Below, piece by piece: positions 32,801 to 44,479 of a DNA stretch of 64,000 bases. Where the stretch lies: NCBI GenBank assembly GCA_025084515.1, contig JAJAGP010003239.1, positions 1 through 64,000 of the forward strand, read 5' to 3'. Origin of the DNA: Ancistrus triradiatus (lineage: Eukaryota; Chordata; Actinopteri; Siluriformes; Loricariidae). How positions within the stretch are numbered: the first letter of the stretch is position 1; each line of letters begins with the position of its first letter. Position numbers and translations under genes: made by a program. The notes under the pieces are model-generated. The model saw only the letters and a list, made by a program, of their open reading frames with translations. It made no database searches and was not told the DNA's origin.

Positions 32801-33747
32801 GGTTCATGTCTTCATTCCACTACTAAGGAACTCTAGGTTCTATCTGATGGGCCACTGCTTGCCAGTGGTGTCCTGAAATCCCCTGGATTTATGGTCGACC
32901 CCCAACAAAATAATAATTTTAAACATAACTGTATATGTTCAATTACACATAATATGCATGGAAAGAATTTGTGCTAATTATAGGTACAAAATAATACGTT
33001 TTGAAGGATTGGATTTCCCCTTCATATGACTCAGTGGTTTGGTCCACTGCCTACCATCACCCGAACCCACAAACATTTTTATTATTCTGTTACAATTAGT
33101 ATTGTACATATTTAATTTGCCCTACATTTGGTGGCGTAATTGTCCATAGCTTGGCTGGAAAGAAAAATACAATAAGTCAATCTATCTGAAGAATATTTTG
33201 CTTAATAATTGAAGGATTTCTACTTAATATGTATAAAATCTAAATACTTTCTTGTACAGCTAGACTCTGACATTAGACCAGAGACACACATTTAATGACT
33301 ACAGTGCTAATTTGTACTGAAACCATCGTCATGAAGATTCTCAATTAAGATTCTGTTAGATGGGATCACACTCTATTTATTGTACTTGGGAAAACTATGC
33401 CCTTATATTGTATTGGGTGACATCTACAGGTCATCCTTGGTATTACTAAAACACGTAGCCCTATATATACATTTAGCACTTTTGGTAGCACCTTTGGAGT
33501 CCCCCTCAGGATTTTCTCTTGAGAATTATTACTGTTTAGTCTCCCCCAACACTGAACTGAATGCCCTTGGTTGCAGTGTGGAGTTCTGGTACTCTCTGTC
33601 TGATCTAGGTCTGTGTTCCAACCCACCAGGAGCTTCCACCTTCTGAGTTTGAGTTCCCTCCAATTCAAGGGGACTGGGTGTGTGGTAGTGCAAGCCTCCC
33701 TTGTGCCAGTATAGTTAGCAATATATTTCATATTGTACATGTCATAG
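29827..33747. other. Mostly single-copy intergenic sequence; no gene supported
   Basis: 30340-30678 holds a 112-codon plus frame of unknown nature. 31040-31180 has a TAAT-rich block ('ggcagcaattaatcataatt'). 31714-32205 holds a 163-codon plus frame, Cys/Arg/Phe-rich with no domain, which I treat as chance. 32690-32880 has worn SINE-like pieces ('gtttgtatcccacctctg'). 33340-33740 contains two opposed frames without recognisable motifs. None shows splice or promoter context. Confidence 0.4.
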
Positions 33748-33897
33748 GTGGTAGGTAAGCTGCTTAGCAGTTACTGAAGGTCCAGGGTTCAAATCACACC
33801 TCTGCCAAGATGGCACTGTTGGGCCCTTAAGCAAAGCCTATAACCCACAATCGCATGGTTTGTAAGATGGTATCAGTTGGAGGTGCATAAGGATGTG
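33748..33897 (+). repeat. tRNA-derived SINE, 3' truncated
   Basis: B box ggttcaaatc at 33786-33795, then 'cctctgccaagatggcactg', 'ataacccacaatcgcatgg' and 'gtatcagttggaggtgcata'. The final 'gataagggcgtctg' tail is lost. Confidence 0.75.
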
Positions 33898-34179
33898 TGG
33901 TATATGTAAATGAAATTGCTTGCGTTGTAGCCTTCCAGCTCTACATCACCCTGGTTCGATTCCCAGCCCAGACACCCAGTGTGCATTGCAGTTCCTTATG
34001 GTTACCACCTTTATCCTATGGAATGATGTCTCTATATGTAATATTAGGACCACAACTGGTGTCTTCCCAACATCAGGCTTGATAAACAACCCATATGTTT
34101 ACGAGTAGCAGAACCTTAATGCATATGTAAGTGGATAAATAAATTAGCAATCCAATCTACTCTATTATTTATTGACTAG

Positions 34180-35000
34180 TGGTGATTAAAAGCAAATTAA
34201 CCGCAGGCTGTAGCGTTACAGACTAATGAGGTTAATCAGACTTACAATTGTACTCGAGTCAATATTTAGATAGCACAGCTGCTGAATTGACGCCGTTCTA
34301 ATTTCCCAGCGTCCATCGGCAGGGGTCATCCGGCATGGTATTAAAACGTTCGGAATATCTGAGCGCTATTAGACATACCTGTGATCTTCGGAAGGGGACT
34401 AAATAGATTTCTGAGTGCAGCAGAGCAGGCTCATTGTTGTCTCCGGGCGTTAGAATTACACAGCAATTAACTTCGCTGAGCGGAGCTATCATCCTGGTCT
34501 ATCAGTACCATGTTCAGCAAGCATGCATGTAATCTTACACGAAGCACCGCACGACCTCGTGCTCCCCCAGCCTTCTGACATGACGGCTAATTGTGATTCT
34601 TTGCTGATTGTGGGGAAAAAAACTGACTGATGTTCATTTTCATGGTAATTTAAGAAGCTGAATATGCCTTAAAAAGTGACTAGTGGCGTACCGATGGACC
34701 GTTGCATTCTGCTCTAGGTCTGTCCTGACACTCCTCCATCCTCTGTTACTCCATTAATTCCTATCTTCTGTCAGGCTCCTGATGTGAGCGTCCTGCAGGG
34801 ACGGATTCAGCCTGCCGCTCCGGTCGGATCGTCCTCTGTCTAACCTGACCGCAGGACGACTTTGCTCTCACAACGAGGACACCAAATTAACAGCGAGCTG
34901 CGTCGCAGCCAGAGCCGCTGATCTTAATGAGGGATGACCTGGAGAAATAGACCATAATTATCCCTATTATTACAATATTTTTAGCTAGAGAATATAAAAG
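34180..35000. other. Candidate conserved non-coding element cluster
   Basis: Repeat-free with dense TAAT cores ('actaatgaggttaatcagac', 'gacggctaattgtgattc', 'accataattatccctattat') alternating with GC-rich pieces ('gcgagctgcgtcgcagccag', 'gcctgccgctccggtcgg'). This mixture is typical of developmental enhancer clusters in vertebrate gene deserts. Inference. Confidence 0.35.
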
Positions 35001-35329
35001 GCTCATTATTGTTCTTTTTGAATTGTTCATTATGATTATTTTTGAGCCTGCAGCCTTTAAGGCCAAGGAAGGTTGAGAATTGGGGAAGGGAGAGAAAAAA
35101 AGATAATGCCAGGCAGTCGTATGGACTCATGGATTCTGAATTGGTTTTATTCTCCCTCCCTGTTCCTGTCTGAATATCCCTGGGCATTTCTTTAATTTTT
35201 CAGTCGGGTAGAGACGCTAGTCTATTAGCAGCTCAAGGTTGGGTGCGAAGCCTTTTTACCTTATTCAAATATGTGTTTGTTAAAGTGAGCAAAGTTAATA
35301 TGTGTGGCTTATTAGACTGTACATCCAAG

Positions 35330-35880
35330 GAGCTGATTAAAAAAAATGGGAATTTCACCTGGGCACACTTTGAACTGTTTCATTTTCTCGCTGGCGGATT
35401 CCACTCTGATTTCTAACAGCAATCTGTCATTATTTGAAACCAGTAATTACTTCAAAATGAATACGTTCTCGCTTCCCAGGCCCACCTGAATGAAAGGAAA
35501 TTATGTTTATATGGGCATGAATTGAGTGGAATGACCCCAGCGATTTCTCAAAAGCTACTGCGAACGCTGCCAAAGCGGTAATATGAAGTGTCAAAATTGG
35601 AACAGGCACGCCTTGCCCATTGTTGGGCGCCTCCTTAATTTGGCCCATTCCAGAATGTGTGATATTTGTAATTGCGTCTGTCAATCCATCTCTACATGCT
35701 GTCAGCCATTTGACATCCTCCATAAGCGGCATCCTTCAGGTTTGAGTGATGATTTTTATTTGACGCGCTGAAAGGTTTATGAATTTCTCGCCTCCTCTTA
35801 ATGGACCAATTCCAGATGAATATACACAGCACAACCCAGCTGAAATCATTTGATTATTTGTTGCTTTCTACAAACCCCTG
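35330..35880. other. Candidate conserved non-coding element
   Basis: Repeat-free and of very even composition. Includes 'cattatttgaaaccagtaat', 'gaaaggaaattatgtttata', 'aacgctgccaaagcggtaat', 'ctccttaatttggcccattc' and 'gatatttgtaattgcgtctg'. Of all blocks in the window this one most resembles an ultraconserved-type enhancer to my eye. Confidence 0.4.
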
Positions 35881-36792
35881 TACATGAGCGTGGTTGTCAA
35901 ATACACGTTTGATATTCGCCTTTATAGTCTTTAATTATGGACCATTTTCACATATCTGGTCTAATGCTACATGACACCGTCTGTTCTAACTGCAGGTATC
36001 ATCTCCTGGTTATTGTAGCTCTCCAACCAGATAGGAGTTAAGCCCCTAAGCTCCCCGTGTTGGCTGCTCTTATTGTAGTGAGGTCGAGTGGATTTGGACT
36101 AAACTTGCACTGTAAAGAAACAAATGGGCTCACCAGTGACTGTGCTGCATGCTAAGCTCCTCTGCTATTGAAATCCACAGTAGCTGTTTGCCCAAGTGCC
36201 AAAATAATCAAGTTTTGCCTGCATGGCAGGCTATGAAAGAATATTAACTGTGGGAATAACCTGCTCTGACATGTGTCGCCAGCATACCAGATCAAATGAG
36301 AGCTCATTCAAAAGACCTTCTCCAGGTAGATATATTGGCTGGGGAAAAAGAGGCACGATGAGACCGACTCAATCATTATTACTTTGATGTAGGAGGGGTC
36401 CCTGCCATCATGGCTCTGGGTGTAAGTACAATGATTTCTTTTCTCCTTTCCCCTCTCGCTTTTTTCTTTCCTACCTCTCGCTCTCATCACTTTCTGATGC
36501 ATTTAGCATTCCCAGCCCGTGATGGTTTTAACAGGTCCAGTAGAGTGCAGGCTTTTTTGTTTAGAAACTATTCCAATGGCAACCACAGAAACACTGGAGA
36601 ATCACTCTACTCGCTGCCTTTCACACCACCACAGCAGGGTTTTAGTACTTACGACTGGGCCAAGTGCGATATAAAAGCAACAGTTTACAAATACAGCATT
36701 TTATGCCTTTATACACGAACAATAACAATTCAGTGGCGCTGCAAATACACAGCAGAGCTGATTCTTGGAATGCCACAATATTGTCAAGATAT

Positions 36793-37592
36793 ACAGTGAT
36801 GCTTAAATTTGTGAACCCTTTAAAATTTTCTATATTTCTGCATAAATATGACATAAAACATCAGATTTTCACACAAGTCCTAAAAGTAGATAAAGAGAAC
36901 CAGGTTAAACAGAGTTCTGAGGAAAATGATCCAATATTACATATTAGTGAGTGTCAAAAGTATGTGAACTTCCAGGATTAGCAGTTAATTTAAAGGTGAA
37001 ATTAGTCAGGTGTTTCAATCAATGGGATGACAATCAGGTGTGAGTGGGCACCCTGTTTTATTTAAAGAACAGGGATCTATCAAAGTCTGATCTTCACAAC
37101 ACGCTTGTGGAAGTGTATCATGGCACGAACAAGGAGATTCGGAGGAAGCTCAGAGAGAAGAAAGAGTTGTGATGCTCATCAGGCTGGAAAAGGTTACAAA
37201 ACCATATCTAAAAGGTTTGGACTCACCAATCCACAGTCAGCCAGATTGTGTACCAATGGAGGAAATCAAAGACCATTGTTACCCTCCTCAGGGTGGTGGA
37301 CCAAAAGGATCCCTCCAAGAGCAGACGTGACTAGTTGGCCGAGGTCACAAAGGACCCCAGGGTAACTTCTAAGCAAACTGAAAGGCCTCTCTCACATTGG
37401 CTAATGTTAATGTTCATGAGTCCACCATCCGAAGAACACTGAACAACAAGTGTGGGCATGGCAGGTTGCAAGGAAGAAAGCCATGCTCTCCAAAAAAGAA
37501 CATGCTGCAAGATCACTGGACAAGCAGAAGGCTATTTGGGAAAAATGGTTTGTGGATGGATGAGACAAAACAGACTTTTTGGTTTTAAAGAA
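36793..37592 (+). mobile_element. 5' half of a Tc1-like transposon
   Basis: Same family as 19.8 and 39.3 kb. It keeps the 5' terminal repeat ('cagtgatgcttaaatttgtg', 'tatttctgcataaatatgac', 'ggaaaatgatccaatattac') and the leader, then the transposase up to the first catalytic block. Everything 3' of that is missing. Confidence 0.9.
37120..37588 (+). pseudogene. Tc1-like transposase, N-terminal half only
   Basis: Starts at the family ATG (MARTRRFGGS...), with the HTH in a frameshifted state: an insertion of several bases after 'ggagattcgga' and small indels near 'aaaaggtttggactcacc'. Recognisable further on are AHQAGKGYKTI, then, in another frame, 'ESTIRRTLNNK' and the HGR motif near 37400-37470. 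The first catalytic block is at about 37545-37588 and reads MDETKQTFWF just before the stop. The second Asp and the Glu are absent. It is a truncated and frameshifted relic. Confidence 0.8.
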
Positions 37593-39304
37593 AAAGCAAA
37601 GCTATTTGTAATAATTTGCACATGTAAAATATTAAAATAAAATCAAATGGGTGTTAGGGCTAGATAGCCACCTTCCAACTGATGGAAGCATCTTTATAAA
37701 TGATGATCTTGTATATATAGCTGAGTACATTGCAATTGCATGGCATTGTGTTTAATAAAGTACTTTCCCCAGCTGTGGACCTGTAGTTTGGACATTAAGG
37801 TGGTATGAGCCATAAAATTACTTTTGACATTTGATTCTTGAATGGAACTTCTCAGTGCAATTGGGAAGCATCCACAGCTGAACTCTCTCTTCCCAACTGT
37901 GTTCTACAAATATTTTTTGTGGTTATCCCATTTTCCATTTTTCCACCACCTGGCCTCCGGCTGCATGATTTACTGACTGCGTGAGTGTAAAGAACGATAA
38001 CATTTAGCACGAGGTGGGAGGGAAAATTCGTTTAGCAAATGCAAGCATTTTGTCAGAACACAAAAATGGGGGGAAAAGGGAAATAACAAGCCATAATGGA
38101 GAGGATCTGGCCTCATAAAGCTGCACATACTGCCCCTTAAGAGCCAGAACGATCATATGAGATCCAGTTAAAAACAGGTCAGCATATTGCCAACCTTAGT
38201 TGTACCGGCATTTGTGAGGGACTTCCAGGCCAAATCGGGTTCCAATAAGCAAAAACATAATTTCTAGTTTTGAACCAAATATTATTATAAACCCTTAAAA
38301 CCAATTGACGCTTGTGCTTTTCTAAATATTATACACATCACACCAACCCTGCACCTTCTCAAGTGTAGAGTGATATTCTCCATATCGCCCAGGCCTAATC
38401 TGTACCAGTTATTAATTGTAAATAAGTCTATTTGCATAGCTGGTATTGAGTTTTGTTGGGTCAGGACGTCTGAGTGATCCAAGTCAACAGCTTTTAATTA
38501 TGAGTGAATTAAATTCTCGCTTCCTGAAGGCACAGTTCATTATGCAGAAATGACTCGCTCAATCCCTCGCACATTACCTTGGGGCCTGTCCAAGTAGCTC
38601 CAGATCAATGCCATGTAAGCAGCAGTAGTTAACTTCCATGTCTCCATTCTTTAAGTAAAACTGTAAAACTGAAGCGAAACAAGGAGCCCTGTCTTCTCCA
38701 TGCGAGCCTTCCAGGTGTCTTTCCTTCTCAGGCACTGATGGTTATCCCATCAGCCTGGCTGTAAAACGTGGAGCTATGTAATGAAGCTGGCTCTAATAAG
38801 GTGCTTATGTTTTATTCCAATCTATTAGAGACCTCAGGCAAGTCACTGCACTGTAGAATGACTTTTACAGCTTCTCTTACTCCTTCTTTCAGGTTGTGGG
38901 TAGAGGAGACTGCAGACGGGCCAACTGTTTCTGACAAGGTTAACACCCACAGCACTTTCCTTCTGGTCTGAAGAGATTAGAGGTGGGTCTGTATTTCCCA
39001 ACCCCACCAAACCTTTGGACCTTTACAATTCACACGAAGCAACCAAATAACTGGAGCGATGCACAAACCAGGTGCTTACAGGGGGTAAACAACTCTTATT
39101 AGTTCTTATAGGTATCTTGTATTTACAAATTGATTTTGAAATTAATACTTAAATAGATTTGTCAATTTAAGTTTTTTTTTTTTTCAAAATTTCAAATTTT
39201 CAGATCATCGTAAACCACGTATTGCTGTCATTGGGTTGGCGTGTCGTTCCTTGGTGTTTTGTATTTAAACATCTCTCTTATCCTTTTTTGTTCTGACCAC
39301 TGAA
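37593..39304. other. Intergenic sequence; no gene seen
   Basis: 38360-38398 looks like the right end of a second hAT-type element ('ccatatcgcccaggcctaat', compare 'atattgcccacccctaac' at 9.8 kb), but no left partner was found. 38480-38700 is a repeat-free block ('gcttttaattatgagtgaat', 'cacagttcattatgcag') that may be conserved. Confidence 0.4.
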
Positions 39305-40815
39305 TACTCCTGTAGCTGCGTTCAGAATTTCTTTAGAATTTCTGTTTTTCTGCTAAAATGACTAAACATCATCGATTTCAACAAAGACTAAAAGTAGATT
39401 AAGAGAAACACAGTTAAACAAATGAGGTGACAAAATATTAGACTGGTCATTAATTATTGAGGAAAATGATCCAATATTACATATTAGGGTGGCCAAAAGT
39501 ATGTGAACCTTTGCTTCAGTAATTTGTGTTGACCCCCCTGTGCAGCGATAACTGCAGCTAAACGTTTCCTGTTAGAGGTTGATCAGTCCTGCACACCGGC
39601 TTGGAGGAATTTTAGCCCTTCCTCCGTACAGAACAGCTTCAGCTCTGGGATGTGGTGGGTTTCTTCACATTGCTGTCGATCAGGTCATTCCACAACATTT
39701 CCATTGGAATTACGGTCGGACTTTGACTTGGCCATTCCAAAAATTTTTTTTTATGACTTTATTCTTCTGTAACCATTCTTGGTCGAAAGCTGTGGCTTAG
39801 GGTTCGTGGTCTTGCTGCATGACCACCTCCTCTTGAGATTCATTCATGACAGATTGTCCTTGACATTTTCCTTTAGAATCTCTGGATAATCTTCATTTAA
39901 TTCATTGTTCCATCAATGGATGGCAAGATTCGTGGAACAGATGCAGCAAAACAGCACAAAAACCATGATACTACCACCACGACGTGTACAGAACGAGATA
40001 AGGTTCTTATGCTGGAATGCAGGTAGGGTTTTCCTTTCTCCAAACATAACGCTTTTCTTTTAAACCAAAAGTTCTATTTTTTTTGGTCTAATCATCCACA
40101 AAAACATTTTCCAATAGCCTTCTTGGCTTTGTCTACGTTGATCTTTAGCAACTGCAGATGAGCAAGCATTTTTCTTTTGGAGAGCAGTGGCTTCTCCTTG
40201 CAAGCCTGCATGCACAGATTGTGTTCAGGTTCTTCTGAGGTGGACTCAAATGACACATTAACATTAAGCCAATGTGAGAGAGGCCTCTTCAGTTGTTTAG
40301 AAGTTACTCTGGGGTCATTTGTGACCTCAACAACTACCCACACGGCCTTGCTCTTGGAGTGGATCTTTGTTGGTCGACCACTCCTGGGGCGGGTAAACAA
40401 ATGGTCGAATTTCCTCCATGTTGTACACAATCTGCTGGATGTGGATTGGGTGAAGTCCAAAGCTCTTTAGAGATGGTTTTGTAACACTTTTCCGCATGTT
40501 GGCATTCACAACTATTTTTCTGAGGTCCTCAGAATGTCCTGTGTTTCGTTACCATGATACACTCCACAAATTGTTGTGAAGATCAGACTTTGATAGATCC
40601 CTGTTCTTTAAATAAAACAGGGTGCCCTCACACGCTGATTGTCCATCCATGATGGAACACTGACTTGATTTCTAAACTTCAAATTACACTGCTGCTTGTT
40701 GTGGTATGGTTTTAATTCCTAGAGGTTCACATGTTAACTTTGACATCACTAAATGAATATTGGATCATCGTCTCAATAAATAAATGACCCAAGCATAATA
40801 TTTTTGTGTATTACC
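39305..40815 (-). mobile_element. Nearly full-length Tc1-like transposon, reverse orientation
   Basis: Left side keeps most of the 3' terminal repeat ('gaaaatgatccaatattaca', 'gccaaaagtatgtgaacct'). The transposase runs on the minus strand. The right side reaches the leader ('gatccctgttctttaaataa') and the inner terminal repeat ('attggatcatcgtctcaata') before diverging near 40815. About 1.5 kb, close to the 1.6 kb expected for the family. The outermost right terminus is lost. Confidence 0.9.
39516..40555 (-). pseudogene. Tc1-like transposase pseudogene, most complete of its family here
   Basis: From the ATG complement at 40553-40555 to the family stop near 39516 the span is about 1,040 bp, the right size for a 340-residue transposase. 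The N-terminal HTH region survives with damage. 40092-40460 is open and reads FTRPRSGRPTKI, then VTNDPRVTSKQLKRPLSHWL (second HTH and linker). The first catalytic Asp region lies near 40080-40120 and the QQDN-type block near 39740-39790, both frameshifted. Multiple small indels and stops make it inactive. Confidence 0.85.
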
Positions 40816-41401
40816 AGTGCTATGTAAAATATTTATTTTCTGTTCGGGGGCCTTCTGTGTGGATTTCCGAATGATTGATAAATATTCTAATGGCCATGTC
40901 TTGAGAGGGGTGACTGAGTAACTGTTTGTTATAGGAGATGGGAGGGATTTGGGATCTCCACCTTGAGCTCGAGCTCCTGTTTGACCACAGGGCAGAGCAG
41001 CAGGGTCAGGCCACCAATGAGACACAGATACACGCTGCAGATGGGAAGTTAACTCTGCCAGACTTACAGTAGAGTGTTTACTAAGTTATGTATTCATGAT
41101 GGGACAGTGATGATGCAGCAGTAAAGGCACCGGACGATTAATGGCAAAGCTAAGTGTGTAAGGATGCCACAACTGGGGTTAAAAAGGACTCGGGGTGCCA
41201 TGCCACCAAAACTGCTGGATGACATGAGAATCTTCAGTGACTGCATTTATACTGGATTAAAGAACACCCTGTAACTCACTTATATTCTCTATTTAAACAT
41301 ATTCTGTATTTATATCTGTATTTTATGTATTCTATTTAGCTCTTGTCTATGAACCTATTTATTCATATGAATTGAATACTAATATCATTTAATGTAAGTC
41401 A
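40816..41401. other. Intergenic spacer; nothing recognised
   Basis: No coding or repeat signature apart from AT-rich tracts around 41270-41400. Confidence 0.5.
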
Positions 41402-41625
41402 TTGACAAAAAAATTAATGCACCTAGATAGAAATATTGGATTGCTGCAGAACTTGGCAACCAATTCTGTCTCAGGCAGATATGTAAATGATTACAGGTGT
41501 GGTCTGATTAGACACTGGGTCTTGCCACAAGAGGGTGTAAAAGTGCTTCCCCGCTGCCCCATAAAAAGGCTCTCAGATGCTACTTTTGGGTAGTGTACCT
41601 CTTGGTGCGAGATTGTTGACTTGTT
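41402..41625 (+). mobile_element. Solo 5' end of the Tc1-like family seen at 26 kb
   Basis: 'tgattacaggtgtggtctga', 'ttagacactgggtcttgcc', 'cataaaaaggctctcagatg' and 'ttttgggtagtgtacctctt' are the forward version of 27228-27362. This copy also keeps more of the outer end ('ttgacaaaaaaattaatgc'). No transposase follows. Confidence 0.85.
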
Positions 41626-41724
41626 CTGTTTGTGATTTGATGGCAGTCAGGTTCAAGTATGACATTACATTCATTCCTTCTTGTTGTGTTATTTTTTTTC
41701 TTTTTTGTCAATGTGTATACAATC

Positions 41725-41903
41725 TAGCCTACCTAGGAGGTCACGTCCCTTCTCGAGTCTTGGTCCTCCCAAGGTTTCTTCCTCACCACATTTAGGATGG
41801 TCTTCCTTGCCAATGCCACTCTACGCTTGATTAACTGGGACTGGAGGCCTGGATGCTTGTGGGTCTGCTGTAAAAAGCACCATATAAATAAATATCATCT
41901 TAA
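41725..41903 (-). repeat. Fish dispersed repeat, copy 5, reverse orientation
   Basis: 'tcgagtcttggtcctcccaa', 'gtttcttcctcaccacattt', 'ttccttgccaatgccactct' and 'gcaccatataaataaata'. Confidence 0.75.
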
Positions 41904-41905
41904 TA

Positions 41906-43069
41906 TTGGAGACTGAGGAAGGAAAATATGAATCCTAGTTCAGCATCTGGGCTGAACAGGTAGGGATTACATCATTTATTATGAATGTAATATATAAGGT
42001 GAATAACACCTTTGTTAAACCCAAATTGTTTTTGTTTTCTAAATGTAATAAGCCACTAAAGGTCGGGTGTTACCTTGAGCTTATGACAGGTAAGAGAGTT
42101 TTAGGAACTCTGCTTCATATCATGCCTAATAACTCCCTTCAATATCACAGTACCACAGAGACTCTACAGTGCAGTATAACACACTTTGCAATGAGACGGC
42201 AAATTGGATGTAACCAGGAAAGAAAGAGCCATGGAAGGCCTAGATGTACAAAAGCACAAGGTGAGAAGAACTGTGGAGTAGTTTGAGATGATGCTTAATG
42301 GTACAAGTCAAACACCAGTGTGTTCTATAACAGAAAAGATTACTTCTTAAGTTTCATATATTGTAATTTAATATTGTCTAAGCAGCACGTGGTTAGCAGA
42401 GTCGCCTCAGTGTTCCAGAGATCTCGTTTGATCCTGACCTTTTGCATGTTCTCCCTGTGTCCGTGTTGTTAGTGAGAATAACTTTTCTAACTAAGTAACA
42501 CATTTGTTTCTGTTCGCATCAGAAGTACGTGATGAAGTTCAGTATCCAGCGTTTCACACTCTCCTCACAGCACTGTGGAACCGTATAACCTTTCAAATCC
42601 AGCATTCAATCCACAAAGTCATGTTTGGGGTATTCTCATGTCCCATCAATGTCAATAAAAGTTGCATCTGTTTGACCTCTGAATTTTTCACACTCTCCCT
42701 ATCTCCAGACTTCTCCCTCAGGCCCATGGGGGGGGACGTTCTTATCTTCTTATCTCTCTAGCTTGAGAAAATTGGTAAAAAATATTTAGCTCTCTTGCTC
42801 AGGGTTACACTGTATGTCCAGATCTAAATAAAAGTAAATAAGTAAAGAGAGTTGCAAGTAAAGTTCTTGGAGCCCTTTGAATCAGGATGACTTGATTCAG
42901 AATTAATTATTATAGTGTGTTTAATCTTGACCCGTCGTCCTTCAATAGACAAACACATTCTGCTAAATGTAATCAACAGAGAGAAAACGTTAGAAATGAG
43001 TTAGGTAAGTAAACCCCAAGCATCTTAATCATATGCAAAACTATTTTAGCATCAGTCCATGTTGCTGTA
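41906..43069. other. Intergenic sequence; no gene seen
   Basis: 42385-42475 is a worn piece of the SINE/LINE-tail family ('gcagcacgtggttagcag', 'gcatgttctccctgtgtccg'). The open frame at 41981-42286 has no domain. The rest is unrecognised. Confidence 0.45.
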
Positions 43070-43425
43070 GCGCCCCAATCACCACTTCCCCAGGTTAAAC
43101 GGCTGCACATGTACGCCGGACCCCGTCCATGTCGATGGCAAAGTACAGGGAACTCCATGGACCAGTGGACCTCTTCCATTGCTCCAAGATCCAGTTCTGT
43201 CACTGGTGGGCAAATTGTAAGCACTTTCTGACAGGGAACAGGGAATAGTGGGGGAACACTCTGACCCGTCTCAGACTAGGCCGAACCATAGTCAGCAGGG
43301 GGCGCGACGTGTGTATGACACGTTCTTCTATAACAGCATAACACACAAGTCTGACTTCTTACCACAGTAGCTCTGTGTCCTTCGGGATCAGGCCAAGTTT
43401 GTTGCTCTTTCTCCTGCATAAGTTC
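43070..43425 (-). mobile_element. Tc1-like transposon fragment, middle of transposase, antisense
   Basis: Plus-strand 'ccaggttaaacggctgcaca', 'cctcttccattgctccaag', 'gcactttctgacagggaac', 'ccacagtagctctgtgtcc' and 'gatcaggccaagtttgttg' follow, in order, the antisense of the linker and first catalytic region of a very common fish Tc1-like family. Both ends of the element are missing. The catalytic DES motif is no longer readable. Confidence 0.75.
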
Positions 43426-43430
43426 GAGGG

Positions 43431-43532
43431 ACGTGGTGGTCTTGTGGTTCAGTTACTGGACTAGAGACCAGAAGGGGTCAAATCCAACCTCGGACACTGG
43501 TGGGTCCTTAAGTAAGTCCTTAACCCACAGGT
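43431..43532 (+). repeat. tRNA-derived SINE, truncated
   Basis: 'gtggtggtcttgtggttcag', B box near 43476 ('gggtcaaatccaac'), then 'cactggtgggtccttaag' and 'ccttaacccacaggt'. Abuts the Tc1 fragment. Confidence 0.7.
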
Positions 43533-44479
43533 GTTTTTTACTGAATTTGTAGACTGTTATCAAAGTAAGCGCCTCTGGATTAAAAGTGCGCCGCATGTTC
43601 GCCGCCTCAATGCCCCAGTAATCTATACAACTCCCCTTAGCGATTGCAACCTTCTATCTGTCTCAGGACGAGACCAGACAGTATCCTCAAGCAATCCTCA
43701 TCACCACCCCCGTTGTTCAGTCCTCTCGCACTCGCCTCACCAGTCCATGAGTAGAGGAAGAACTTCGGGTAAGAGAATTAGAAGAGAGAAGACAGACAGT
43801 CGCTCAGAAGGAGTCACTTATTTTCCCCCACTCCCAAGCCAGGCTATCAGAGACTACGACCCTTTTTGTTCTAGACTCATATTTTCCTTTACCGTTCTCT
43901 CACGCTCTTTTACCCACCCCACCCATTCCCCTCTCTAGTTTATTACCTCTTTCTCATCCTATCTCAATCTTCCCCAGTCTCTGACCCTTCTCTTCCTTTT
44001 CATTTCTACCTAGCCTCACTAGGAGCACCCCCCTGCATCCCTAGTTTTCCTTCTCCCCACCCTTACACGAATTCCATGTAGGAGGACCTCATTCCTTCTT
44101 AGCTCATGTCCCTCCATTCTGTTCCTCCTCCTCGTCTAGATCTAGGATTCCAGGCACTCTATGCACATACCAATTTACCATCTAGAAATTAGAAATCATA
44201 TCGAGCTGCCCCCATGAAGGCCCCACATTTGCTCCCCCCTCTGACTTAGTCCGTTAAGCCTTATATCTATGCTCCACTCAGCCTCTACGCCTAAATGACC
44301 ATAAATGGAAATGTTTGTCCCTCCCGAACCAAATGTCAGTAGGTATTCCCCATGCAGGAATCCCCACACCACCGTGTGTTCAGAAGAGCAGTTGTGCATT
44401 GTACAGTTGCTGAGATCGGTGTGAGAGTCAAAGATCCTGTGGGCTGAGGGGCCGAACCTTCCAGAAAGGTCATCACTAC
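43533..44479. other. Pyrimidine-rich stretch with open frames, unexplained
   Basis: The plus strand is C/T-rich (many 'tcccc', 'ccctc'). A 135-codon plus frame (43531-43938) and minus frames to 44196 have no recognisable domain. They probably stay open because of the skewed composition. It might be a decayed retroelement, but no reverse transcriptase, integrase or LTR feature is visible. Confidence 0.35.

Larger units (their letters stand above)
33898..36792. other. Longest repeat-poor block of the window; no gene seen
   Basis: No transposon, SINE or microsatellite recognised in nearly 2.9 kb. Two candidate conserved elements lie inside (34180-35000 and 35330-35880). Frames at 35430-35732 and 36410-36799 lack domains. 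Confidence 0.45.
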
